A DNA stretch of 64,000 nt from Polyporus tsugae (lineage: Eukaryota; Basidiomycota; Agaricomycetes; Polyporales; Polyporaceae): assembly GCA_024305745.1 (NCBI GenBank), contig JAHRBS010000006.1:1490501-1554500 (forward strand), read 5' to 3'. Positions within the stretch are counted from its first letter, which is position 1; every line of letters begins with the position of its first letter. The notes under the pieces are model-generated. The model was not told where the DNA came from, ran no database searches, and worked only from the letters and a program-made list of their open reading frames with translations. The translations under genes were made by a program, and so were the position numbers. Positions 1 to 10,738 of this stretch are shown in pieces.

Positions 1-702
1 ACCGGCGCGATCCAGCGGCGCGACGGCTGGGCATCTCGGTGAGTCCCGCACCCCAATTCGCCTCAACACAACCTCTGACCGTCTGAAATGCCCTCTCATC
101 CCTGCCACCGGTCCCCGGACCCCACTAGCGAGGAGGCGTACCGGATGTTCGCCTCGACGCCCTTCTTCGCCGCCTGGGACCCCGCGGCGCTCGAGGTCTA
201 CGTCCAGTGCGCGCTGTACGACGCGCCCGACGGGCAGGTCCGGCTCAAAATGCCTGGCATGCAGGAGGCCATCTGCTTCGCGGAGGAGCGCGCCACGTTC
301 GAGACGTTCGAGCTGCTCCCGACGCTCGACGAGCGCATCGAGCTGCGCTGGCTCGTCGCGGCCAAGATCCATTCGATGTAAGTACGCACCTCGCTAACTC
401 TCTGTCCTTTCTTCTTGAATGTACGGAGGGCGCGGAGCTGACGTTGGCCGGATCGTGACCATCACAGAGACGCGGTGCAGAGGTGGCGCGCGGTTTGGCG
501 GCGCCCTGCGAACTCGTCGCATGTGCGTATCTTGGAGGCGGGCCACTTGATCCCGCAGGAGGTGCCGTCGGTATTTGGTGAGTTGCGCGACTGCCGTGTT
601 ACATGCGTTCCGCGACTTGGGGCTCATGCGTCTGGGCCGACAGCCAAAGAGCTTCACGAGTTCCTGAGCAGCAGATACGGGACTCAGCGGTCGTTGTTGT
701 AA
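1..702 (+). CDS. alpha/beta-hydrolase, C-terminal part (5' truncated by window edge)
   Basis: Four exons can be joined in phase: 1-38, 129-377, 468-577 and 644-702. The first junction reads through GWASREEAYRMF, and the last exon joins as VFAKELHEFL. The motif EAGHLIPQEVPSVFA, followed by a short terminal helix, is the usual C-terminus of alpha/beta-hydrolase-fold enzymes; the His of AGH would be the catalytic histidine. The nucleophile elbow and oxyanion region lie outside the window. The middle part, with FFAAWDPAALEVYVQ, resembles the cap segment of fungal hydrolases related to serine aminopeptidases or lysophospholipases. The substrate cannot be inferred. The stop TAA ends at 702. The family call is firm; subfamily and substrate are not. 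Confidence 0.75.
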
Positions 703-819
703 GCAGCCGTTGCGTGGTAAACATCATGCAGAATAATAGGGATGGCGTCTCTCCGGGACGAAGACAGCCATTATGTGCACATTTCGATGTGAACATACAT
801 AAAGAAAAAGAAGGAAAGT

Positions 820-943
820 CCATCGAAACGTTCTCTAGCCGACAAACCTTGTTCGCACGGTCACGGAGACACTGAAGCATCACGTCGATGCCCGCATTGA
901 CGCGTTGACGAACGGTCCTACCAGAGTGACGGATTGAAGTCTT
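820..943 (-). pseudogene. Fragment of an F-box-family gene (C-terminal segment)
   Basis: On the minus strand this stretch encodes GIDVMLQCLRDRANKVCRLE, nearly the same as AIDVMLQCLRDRAGKGYRLE near the C-terminus of the F-box gene at 38921-40654. The DNA just upstream also matches, but in another frame: QSVTLVGPFV corresponds to RSITVVGPFL. The copy therefore carries a frameshift. No start, F-box or stop belongs to it. It is a short relic of a dispersed family, not a gene. The rest of 703-1163 shows nothing I can support. Confidence 0.75.
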
Positions 944-1163
944 GGACGGCAAGTCCGACGAGTCCGGTGTAGGGTTCCCAACAATATCGGACTATGCCAT
1001 GATCAGCGCTTAGCCAGGAGGGAAACACAAAATTGCACATATGACTCATTGATACAGGATGATTGTGGTGTTAAGAACCGTAATATTAGGAACCCTATGT
1101 GTTGAGCTCGTACCAGTAACGTAATAAGTGCAGAACACTGACTCAGTACGGCGGCCAGAGGAT

Positions 1164-2706
1164 GAATTCACGTCGTAAACGTGGAAAAAGAGCTTCGAGA
1201 AATGGCACGCGAAGTACGCCAGGAGCCCCCTCTAGCATTGTCCCCAGCAACGGCTTCACATGGTCTAGGAGATCCTGATAATGATGTCTCTCTCTACATT
1301 TCCCCGCAGCATCAGACACTGTTCAGTTCTCCACGAAAGAAGGCAGGATACATACCGTATTCCCACTGCATCCTGCACTGACTTCCCATCGTAGTTCGGG
1401 AACTCGTCGAGATTCTCGAACTTGTCGAGCCGTCACGGCAAGTGCCAGTTCGCACCCAGGTCCTCGTCGCCGCCCTCCACGAGGGCCTGCAAATCCGCCG
1501 CATCTTGAGGCGCGGCCCCGAACCACTCCGACGCGGACAGAAGGAATGCCATCCGCTTGTCATCGTCCCAGAAGTACGGGTGCATGAGACAGATGCTCGC
1601 ATCCGGCCTGGAGGATCATCACAGTGAGCGACGGGGGAGTGATATAACGAAAGAGGATGCGGCGGATACACACCGTTCATTAGGCTCATGACTCAGCATC
1701 GTTTTGATCAGGCCCACGATCTCCTCGCCCTCCTCCAACCCTCCCAAATTCCGGATGTTGTATAGAATATTGCCCTTCCGCTCAAACAGCCTCCCGAACG
1801 GATGGAGCCCACGCGTTAGGACGTAATAGTAAACGCACCCGAGCACAAAGATGTCGGCCGACTTCGTCCGCTTGGCCATCGACATCCCTGCGCTTAAGTC
1901 GCCAATGCCGATGTCGCCTCGCCGTGACTGCAGCTTGTTGTTCGCCTCGTCATTGTCCGACTCTGCGCGAATGACCTCGGGCGCACGCCAGCCGCCCGCC
2001 TGGAGGGACATCGTCGCGCTGGTGGCGTATCTTGTCCCGCTGTACTCGAACACCTTGTACAGCCCAAAGTCCGAGACGAGCATCTGGAGCCCTCCATTCT
2101 CGTTCACGGGCGAGATCAGAATGTTCTGCGGCTTGACGTCACGGTGGATGATGTTCAGCGCGTGGAGGTGGCGCAGCCCCGAAGTGATCTGGCGGAGGGC
2201 GGGTTTGGGCTCGAACGCCTGGACGATCTTGGGAAACTCGGCGGGACGCTCGACGATGTCGGCCAACGACGCGGGACACAGAGTGAGTGCGATGTAGAGG
2301 TGGTCGGCATCCGTCCCGTGGTAGTGGTATGGCATGATGTTAGGGTGGCCGCCGGAGGCCTGGACGATGTTCACTTCGCGCGAGACGAGGGTGACGAACT
2401 CGAGGACAGTGCGTTTGATGGCGACAGCACGGCCCTTGAATGAGCCCTTGAACAGAAGGTTGCCGTACGAACCCTCGCCTGAAGACGGGTGAGCGCATAT
2501 AGCCAGCAGAACCGATCAGACGCACCCATGAACGTCCTATGCTCCGAAACGCCTAGCGTCTCGGCGACATGCGAAGGCGCAGTTGACCGTTCCAGCAGAG
2601 TTGTCCATGCGCGATGGTCCTGTAAGTCCTCTGGCGTCGGGGGTGGCTGCTCGCCAAGGATGTCTTGTGAAGGGATGGACATTGGTGCAAGCTGCTTTTC
2701 AAACAT
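1164..2706 (-). pseudogene. IRE1-type kinase/RNase gene lacking the sensor domain, broken in the KEN domain
   Basis: Exons 2526-2706, 1674-2478 and 1433-1607 join in phase to a 386-residue frame. It contains a glycine loop GEGSYGN (about residues 61-67), VAIK (Lys 82), HRDVKPQN (HRD at 172-174), SDFG (Asp 197) and GWRAPEV, in the IRE1 pattern. The kinase end RPDASICLMHPYFW leads into the KEN endonuclease domain (FLLSASEWFG), but TGA at 1433-1435 stops the frame just after WHLP. Homology continues past the stop: RLDKF, YDGKSVQDAV, an intron at 1294-1355, then ERHHYQDLLDHV. After a GGGGG tract near 1226-1230 the ending AYFACHFSKLFFHVYDV is in another frame. There is no luminal sensor, signal peptide or TM segment before the kinase, only about 60 residues. 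IRE1 normally senses ER stress and splices HAC1-type mRNA; this copy could at most be a soluble kinase. It is either a decayed paralogue or affected by two sequence errors. Confidence 0.85.
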
Positions 2707-3260
2707 GGCTTGGCAGAGAGAGGGTGGATGTGATGGCCGTTATTAGCAGCTAGCATATATGGGACCCCGGCAGACAGGGGCCGTTTTCTCGAGTAGTTTT
2801 CATGAGTCGAATCTCCCAGCGTGCGCGGTGACAGACTGGGCAACCCGACGCGCGCCGCGACCGAACGCACCGCATCGGATACAGCCTGAGGATCCGCGCT
2901 ACGATCCCTATCCGACGCACGGCTCCATCTTCCGCTGCGAGTCTGCCGACTCCTGAGCAGCTGAGCTCATCTGTATAGAATATCCCTGCAAAATAGTGTG
3001 TAATTGGTCTCCTGCAGGCCGGTCTACAAGGCTGTTCAGGACCGGAGTCACGGCTCCTCGAATTGCTGAAGTAGATTCATCCAAGTAATATATCACTCCC
3101 AAGCCAGCATACTCAACTACGAGAAACACGGTGTTCAACGGAAGTACGCGATACATAGCATGCAACGTGCACATCCTAGCACCACATAGGGATCAACCTG
3201 TCAGCAGACCGTCCAAAGCAGCATGGCACTGTCCAGGAAGATCGAGACCACAAAGATGTG
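2707..3260. other. Intergenic stretch, nothing recognised
   Basis: This lies between the 5' end of the IRE1-like frame and the 3' end of the two-TM protein gene. Only short overlapping frames without family motifs are seen. It presumably holds the promoter of the kinase-like gene and the 3' UTR of the next gene. Confidence 0.5.
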
Positions 3261-5423
3261 TCAAGCACGAATGCCAACGAACACCATCGCCACAATGAAC
3301 CCTGCGAAGATGAACACCCCACTCACCGCCGCCGCAACACGGCATCTCGCTATCCATGGATCTACGCCGCGCGACCCATGGCCATGCAAATGCCTCCTCA
3401 GTTTATGCGCAGAGCCATGGCTGTGTGTCGAAGGGGCGAGGGACTCTACAGACGGGGCGATCAGCGGATACCACGACGTCGCCTTCGTCCTCTTGTGATC
3501 TGCCGCGCCTCTGAACTCATGTGCACCGCCGCCGCAGGATACACCCCCAGCGTGCTGGTGGTCCGAGTCTCCATCACCGCGGTCGACCGCGACGTGCTTC
3601 CCTCTGTCAACGCGCCTTCGATGCCACAAGGGGAGCAACGGCCCCTCGGGCTCGAACGCCTCGCCCTCGCGAGAGAGCAGCCAGCCCCCGATGAGCCAGC
3701 ACCACGGCGCGATGAAGCCCGCCCAGAACAGCACGAACGCATGTGTCACCTCCCTCTTCGCCTGTGCAGGTGGCGGGTGCGCGAAACGCCCAGAGCCGAA
3801 CGACATGCCCTTCAGCCAGCGCTGGTCCAACTTCTCGAGGAACGACGAGCCGTCCGACGACAGCGAGAACGGCGAGTGCGAGAGCAGCCGCCCGCCGGAT
3901 CCCGAGTTGCGCGGCGTCCCCCAGCGCGAGTGCGTGCTCGGAGGGACAGGGTTCTGCGGGCGCAGGATTATGCGGCTGTTCGGTCGCGTGTCTGAGTCGG
4001 CCCTGCCCCCCGGCTCTCCGTCAGACGTCGGCGACGCGGGGTCGCGCAGGCTAGGGGAGAGGGCGCGTTGGGTGGCTTCGGTGCTGACGGTCCCGCTTGT
4101 GTCCGCGGAGCCTCTGCTGGGATTCGTCACGATGTCATCCGGGTCGACAAAGAGGTCCACGAGCCCGTGGAGCGACAAGCGCTCTCCCGGTCCCGCAGTG
4201 GGCGTGTTGGGCGACGCGGGGGCCGTCGCGTACGTGCTCGAGCGTGCACTTGCAGACGCGCCGTCCTCGTATATCACGGACACCATGTTCATCTGACGCG
4301 GGCTGCCGATGACGGTGGGCAGTGTCGGGACAGGTAAGCGCGACTTGCGCGGAATGGGCGCCTGCAGGGATATCGGGGATTGTCGGCCCTGCGAGACGCC
4401 AATCGTCGCAGCCTGGAAGTTTGGCCGTAGATCCAGTGGCGGTATGACCGGGGGAGTAGGGGTCGACATGGCTGACAGGTGCGTGCTAGTGGATGTCTGG
4501 CTGAGGGAGCGCTTCAGCGGGCGATTGATGAAGGCGCTGTGCGTTGAATGAGTAGCTGCAATCGTAGGGCGGTGTACGTGAAGTTAAGTGATGCACGAGG
4601 AAGAGTGACGAAAGGAGTGCTCACTGATCCTGTCGAACGTCCGGGTGGAATCCGGTGTCCGTACGCTGTCCGTCGACAGCTTCCTATGAGGCGGAAATGG
4701 GACTTGCTGCTCATGAATTGGAGAAAGCTGCTTCGGGAGCGTGGGGTGTTCGCGTAGTGAGCCAGTGCTCTCCACGTCCGAGTCCTCCGAGGCGGAGAGG
4801 GAGTCTCTGGGAAGCCTGAGCGATCGCGAGCTTTGTCGTCCTAGAGACGACGGCTTGTACTCCCGCATGCCGGATGCGTTGGAAGGCGGGGATAGCAACG
4901 AAGGCGAAGACACCGACCGACTAATTGAATGCGAGCCCCAGAGTACGGGCGAAGTCGGCGTGTGGGAATGCATGCTCGCATAGTCCACGGAGTTCGAGTT
5001 CGCGGGGCCCGCTTCGCCGCTCAGCCGCTGCGAGCCCAAGCCGATGCCAGAACCTGAGTGCGGTGTCTTCCAGTAGACGTGTGACGGGCCTGCGTGAAGG
5101 ATCTCGCCGCTCGCGGTGACCGTCGCGGTCGTCGTCGTCGTCATCGTCGTCGTCGTCATTGTCGAAGTAGACGGTTGTGAGGAGTGATTTCGTGCCAGGA
5201 GCGGGGTGCCATCTAGTGAGTCGAGACTGATGCGGACACCATCGATATAGAGGTCGCCACTGTTCAAGTTCCCTTCGCTGGTGCTGTTTGTGTCGTCTCC
5301 GTCACGCTCGCATAGGCTAGGTCGGACGGAAAACCCTGCAAGTGGGTCCCGCTCGCGCGACCGCTCCGAGTCGAATGACGCGGCGACAGGACGGAAGACT
5401 CGTTGGAAGGTAGCGAGCAGCAT
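3261..5423 (-). CDS. Ser/Thr-rich protein with two C-terminal transmembrane segments, function unknown
   Basis: Two exons, 4625-5423 and 3261-4555, join in phase (intron 4556-4624, GT-AG) to give 697 residues. The first 530 residues or so are low-complexity Ser, Thr, Pro and Arg with no recognisable domain. A Thr run at about residues 90-100 comes from a trinucleotide tract at 5117-5160. Two hydrophobic stretches follow: VLFWAGFIAPWCWLIGGWLL, and near the end VSGVFIFAGFIVAMVFVGI. The loop between them is basic and His/Ser-rich. The second exon is open to TGA at 3261-3263. The layout suggests a membrane protein with a long disordered, probably cytosolic N-terminus, as in many fungal orphan proteins. 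I do not recognise the family. ATG at 5423 is the first in frame. Confidence 0.7.
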
Positions 5424-6581
5424 CTCGTCTAGTCGGTCGAGCAGTTAGGCTGAGGATTGGAATGAGGCCAGAAGTCAACTTGAGGGCGAGCTAGCGTTCA
5501 AAGGGTGGTAAGCAAGAGACATGTATCCGTGGCCAGGGGAGGCGTACGAAAGGATGCGGAGCCTGGAGGGTGCTTATATGTATCGTGTCATAAAGCCGCT
5601 GCGCCGCGTTCCATGAACGACATGCACGGTGGGGGGTCCGGACAGACAACGTGTGTCTGCGCCTCGCCCCGAGTGTGCCGCGAACATGAGATGAGAGCCA
5701 CGCACATCTCGGCTTGCAGAGATCCTGGTGAAGTGGATACGTCAGTATACTGACGAGCTCAATGACACATAGAAGAAGGCGATTTCACCGTGAAGGGGCC
5801 AAAATTGACGAATGCTAGAGACACCTCCGATCCGCAACCAATTGTTCGGGAAAACTGGGGACTCGGATATCGGACAACGCAGGTGCAGAATCTGTGCTTG
5901 ATTGGAAAACCCCTGAGTGTGCATTACCGTTACGTACCACGCCAGTGCCGTACCTGATTCAGATGTTGACCTGTGGACGGAATCTGGAATGTCGCTTGAT
6001 GCCCTGGGTATAGCTATAGCTCAGGCTGCCCTAGACATGAATAAGAGGCAAGCCTAAGGGCAGTGCACAAAGTTCTACTCACCGATTTCCACACCCCGGA
6101 TCGTATTCCTACCGCAGATGGGTCGACAGCGGGTAAGGAAGTTAGGAAGTGCATGTAGATGACGGCGTCGGCAAATAATGGAGGAGCGGAAGGAGTTCAA
6201 TTATTGTCCCCATCACCGCCACGAGCCGCCAGCACGACTGACTCTCGGCTGATGCCGAAGATGGGCGCCAACAGCAAAGCAAGGCTCGTCGTGCACATGC
6301 AGCACATGTTCAAGTTCAAGTTGAACACGCTCAGGCCGCTGACCCGCAGGCTCCTCATACTTGACCACGTCTGCCACGCCGCTACCCGCCGAAGGCCCTA
6401 CTCGGATCTCAGACACTCAGTGTCCACGGAATTTAATAAAATCATATTCTTCGACCTTCAAGCGTGGCTTGAAAGTTTACAGAGGAACAGTTCCCTCCCG
6501 GTCACTGAGTTGTGTCCAGCGGTGCATTGTACTCTGCCTTCAACTTCATATACAGCGGGTACTGACTTTTAGAACACAGCA
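5424..6581. other. Intergenic stretch, nothing recognised
   Basis: Upstream region of the two-TM protein gene, extending to the HET relic. The frame at 6159-6572 (+) has no family motif and I do not support it as a gene. Confidence 0.5.
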
Positions 6582-7010
6582 GGATATCTTCGGACGTCGT
6601 TGCTCAGTACCGATCGCGAGGAGCCGCACTACTTCCCTCAGTTCCCTGTTCCACTGGAGGACGTCCCCGGGGGTTATGCGATCCCCTCTCACGTCTGGGG
6701 CACGAACGAGCAAACTTTCCAGGAGACTCTAGCGCTGTCTACGCAATGCAAGGAGGATGGGTCCAATCCCCGTGATCGTGCTTCGGAGAAGGTCCGTCGA
6801 TGCTGCGTCGTCGCCGAGAGCCATGGATACAAGTGGATCTGGAACGACACCTGCTGTATCAACAAGGAGAGCAGCTCCGAGCTCTCTGAAGCGATCAGCT
6901 CGATGTATCGTTACTAGTACTACACTCTCGCCGAGTTTTGCTACGTCTACCTCGCAGACGTGCCCCCCGATTCCTGCGCCCACACCGTCTTTCGGCGTAG
7001 TAAGTATAAT
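6582..7010 (+). pseudogene. Truncated HET-domain (heterokaryon incompatibility) gene relic
   Basis: The plus-strand frame reads LLSTDREEPHYFPQF, then YAIPSHVWGTNEQTF, NPRDRASEKVRRCC, and GYKWIWNDTCCINKESSSEL followed by SEAISSMYRY. This is the order seen in fungal HET domains (YAILSHVW, then WIDTCCIDK, then SELSEAINSMYRYY). TAG at about 6916-6918 interrupts it after MYRY. The same frame continues with YYTLAEFCYVYLADVP, which is still HET-like. The homology then fades, with no C-terminal half and no convincing start codon. HET proteins trigger cell death on non-self recognition; this copy cannot make a full domain. It is unrelated in detail to the intact HET gene at 55124-58355, which belongs to a different subgroup. 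Confidence 0.85.
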
Positions 7011-7532
7011 AGCTGCTCGACGACGAGGTCCTGTAGCATTATATTCCGGTGATTGACTAAGATGGTCACCAAAAAGCCTCATGAAAGTTGTGGTTGTCTC
7101 GGAGGTCAGATCCAAAGTCTAGAATAACGTCAAAGCCTCGGACTCGGACTCCTCCGAGGTGCCAGAGGTCCCACTTCGGAGACAGCAATAGACGTGCCGT
7201 GGGCAACTTGGTAGTGGTACAATAGAATCATGAATGAATCCCAGCACATCACCGCCAGAAGCTTCACGAAATCGTTATCTCTCTTGGGAAAGCACTCACA
7301 GGGCCGCCGCAGCCCACATGCCGTTCCCAGGACTTTGCGCCCACGGAGAACGACGTCGATGGAGGGCCGAGCATGTAACCTGACTGGCACGCTACATGTC
7401 GTCGTCCAGAACAAGATGACGTGAGACGGGTCGTGCTTCTCTTTCTATTCGTAAATGTCCTATAATTACATCTTATGCCATACCCAGTCGTGCGACCGCA
7501 TCGCGCTGCGATATCGGACCGTGGATGTTGAA
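7011..7532. other. Intergenic stretch, nothing recognised
   Basis: Between the HET relic and the 3' end of the OPT transporter gene. Only short frames without motifs are present. Confidence 0.5.
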
Positions 7533-10500
7533 TCAATTCTCTGGGAGTACGCAGCGATCTGCAGATAGGTTGAAGTCTACAAGCGCAAGGAGGACGTATC
7601 AGTGGGCCGGCACGAACACACACACACGAATAGGTCGACAGAGAACGGAGAACGGCTGAAGAGAAGGTCAGGCGAACACGTACCATTCCCCCACCACTGC
7701 GGGAAGTTGTGCGGGTTCCCCGAGGCGCCGAACACGGCGAAGTTGAGCATGAACGAGATGACTTGGGTGCCACCGTCGAGGGCCGCAGCGACGATGTAGC
7801 TAGAAATAAAGGAAGTCACGTAATCGACGTCAGACCCTCAGCGCACCGTTCCCATTCCCGCACAAAAACCGCAAATGCGGGCGCGAGAGGCAGATACAGA
7901 TACGCACTTGTACTTCGTGAACCAGCGCGGGTAGCGCGTGCGCACCCACCACTGGGAGAAGATGCCGATGGCCATCGACGGGTTCACGGACGTGTTGATG
8001 CCCACAGAGAGGAAGGTCGAATACTGCAGGATGATCGGCGTGTTGAACTTGTCGAACTTGGCCTTGGGCCAGATGTACCACTGCGAGGAAAAGAGGGGCT
8101 GTCAACGCCCGCCGGCGTGCGGTTCGCACTGGTACGAAGGACTTACGGCGAGGATGAACGGCAGGGGGCAGAAGACGCCGATGGCGAGGCAGATAGGGAC
8201 CATGTGGTACACGCCGTGGGTACCGAACATCTCGGGCGCGAGGCCGCCCCACGAGATACCGTTCGCTGTGGTGGTTCGATGTGAGCCTCATTGCGCCGAA
8301 TAGGGTAAAAAACAGAGTTACAGTTGAAACCCTGCGCGTTCTGGCCGGACCAGAGACGAGTACCGGAGATGGAGAGGAGTGCCGCGCGGTTCGCGTCGAT
8401 GATCGTGACCATCATAATGTCTAGGATTGGGGATCGGGCTCAAGTTAGCACAATAGCGCATAAGACGGTCTGTCCGCAGATACATACAGTTCAAGATGGC
8501 GCCGATGACGGTGCCCAGAATCTGCATCGAGAACGTAATCCGCGGTGGCAGCTTGCAGTACTGCCCAAGCTTCAGGTCGCCGAGCATGAGGATGCACTGG
8601 TCCTGCGGGTGCTGCCCGTACAGCGCCCCATACATGTTCGCGATCGGGTCCCCGGGGACGAGGTACGCGGTGATCATCTGGTAGAACGCATTCGAGGACG
8701 TGTTGAACTGGAAGAAGCCGATCGTCGCCGCGAGCGTCGCGAACAGCAGCGACATCGTTGCGGAGATGGCGAGGATGACTGTCAGCGCCCACCACGGCAG
8801 CCCCGAGTGTCCGCCGTAGTTGGTCGCCTGCGCGATCGCGTACGCGGCCACGAGGAGGATGGCGTACCACCAGCGCGGGATCTGCTTGTACACCTTCATC
8901 TTCTCGTAGTGCGGGTCGTGGATGACCTGTTGCGTCTTATTCCAGGGGTTGAAGGACTTGATGAAGGGCTTGATGTCTTGCCAGTGCCAGAAGAAGACGT
9001 GCGTGAAAGTCGCGCCGAGCGAGAGGTTGGACGTCATCAGCCCGAGCGCGTTGGTCGCGGAGAAGAACGCGGGCTGCAACACCATCGGTTAAACATTCGT
9101 CGGACAACCAGTAGCTCATGAAACACTTACGCCGAGCTGTTGGAACTTCACCGGGTCGAATTTGCCATTCGTAAGCAGGCCAGTCTGGTTATATTGCGAA
9201 CCGTCCGCGGCCTACCCCGGTTAATCATCAGCAAGAGTCCGTCCGCGGAACGGAAGTGAAGCTTACGAAGATGGCTTGGCTCATGAACGGGAAGTCCTTC
9301 GCCCTCCAAAGGTTGCCATAGTAAACCGCGGCCATCAGGATGTACGTGAACATGATACCGATGTCCTGGTTGATCTGGAGCCAGATGGGGTTGAACATGC
9401 AGCTGCTGCCGATCAGGTTCCAGTCGAAGCACCACGAGAGCAGCCCCATGCCCTCGTTGTTGCTCGCACCGCCGAAAATGTTGCGGAACACGACGCTGCG
9501 GTTGTTGGCGAGGCAGAAGATCGACACTCCGGTGAGGACCGGGAATATCCCTGTGGATGTCGACGTGTGTTAGGGGCCGTCGAAGATAGGTTTTCGAGGG
9601 GGCAGGTCGGACTCACATTGCGGGATGATCTCCCAGAAGAACATAACAACGAAGATGGTCCAGAAGACACGCACACGCTTCGATGTCATCTGGTTGTCGA
9701 AGTGCAGGGCCTGGAAGAGGTTCGCGGTGGAAACTGAGCAGTCATTAGCAATCTGAAACGCCGAGGGGAAGGGGGTGCAAACTTACTAGTGTTGGGCCAG
9801 AAACACTTCGTGGGTTTTACGAGCATGTCTTGCAGCAACCCTGCATACCCATAGCCGAGCATCTGAGAGCCGATCAAGGTGAAGATAGCCAGACCAGCAT
9901 TCTACCACCATCGACGATTAGTCGTGCTTAGTTTGTGCAGTCTGAAAGGCACATACAAGTTGGTTGTTGTAATACACTAGACGACTTGGGTCAGTCTTAG
10001 CTCTCGGATTTGGGAGACTGGACCATCACTCACGATCTTGCACGGAAATGACTTGAATCGCCGTGGCGGATACAGCGGCAGTCGAGGACATAATAATGAT
10101 AGCTACATGCTCTTTGACTGAAGCATCTGTCAGCACGCTGTCACTGCGCATGAACTGACAACGGACTCACTGTTGAACGGTCCGGGATTGAGCCATCGGA
10201 AGATTCCATGGGACGGCAGGAAAGTGGCAAGGCCGTTCCCAAACCAGTATGACAGTACAAGAAGAAACAGAGTCGACACGGAGAGCGTCTGAGGCTTGAA
10301 GTAGTAGATCTGAGCCAAGACACTGGACGGTGGCGTCTCAGTGGTTTGCAAGGACGTCAAACGACTGTGGACGGGCATGGAACTCACGCTCCAAATGCCG
10401 AGAAACCAAGGCCGAGGAAGAACGTCCGGAAGGTGAGCGCCGGTAGCTCTGGATCGTCGCGGGTGGACAAGACCTGTTACGTGACTCCGTCATCAAAGTC

Positions 10501-10738
10501 CGGGGGCAAGAGGTAGGGCGGTGCGTACCTTGATGGCAACCTCGTATGCCTCCTGGACGAGATACTCGCCTTCGGTCGCCTCGTCGTTTTGGAGCCGCTC
10601 CTCAAACTCCTCGACTTCTTTCGCCATGACCGCGTCCTCGGAGATCTCTACCCCATCAATGGCTTTCTTCTCGTCGGACACGTCCGAGGCTGACTGCTTG
10701 TCGTCCATCGCGGGCAAAGTGCTCAGTTCGTCGGCCAT
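7533..10738 (-). CDS. Oligopeptide transporter, OPT family (PT clade)
   Basis: Multi-exon plasma-membrane peptide transporter that moves small peptides by proton coupling. I traced about 15 exons, the first being 10529-10738, 10388-10473 and 10171-10322. A 20-nt micro-exon near 9970 encodes LYYNNQ. The last exon ends RCVLPEN-stop at 7533-7535. Total length is about 770 residues, normal for the family. An acidic cytosolic N-terminus leads to DDPELPALTFRTFFLGLG, the conserved entry to TM1. The NPG motif (LNPGPFN) and KLPPR, a form of KIPPR, place it in the peptide rather than the yellow-stripe clade. FNPIWLQINQD, NPWNKTQQVIHDPHYEK and the end NPHNFPQWWGN are also typical. All catalytically relevant membrane segments appear intact. 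ATG at 10738 is the first in frame. Family call very firm. Confidence 0.95.

Noticed and set aside
3258..3995. 245-codon plus-strand Arg-rich frame
   Set aside because: Antisense of the two-TM protein gene; Arg-rich shadows are common opposite GC-rich coding sequence.
5117..5160. Trinucleotide tract as a possible regulatory repeat
   Set aside because: It is in frame within the Ser/Thr-rich gene and simply encodes a Thr run.
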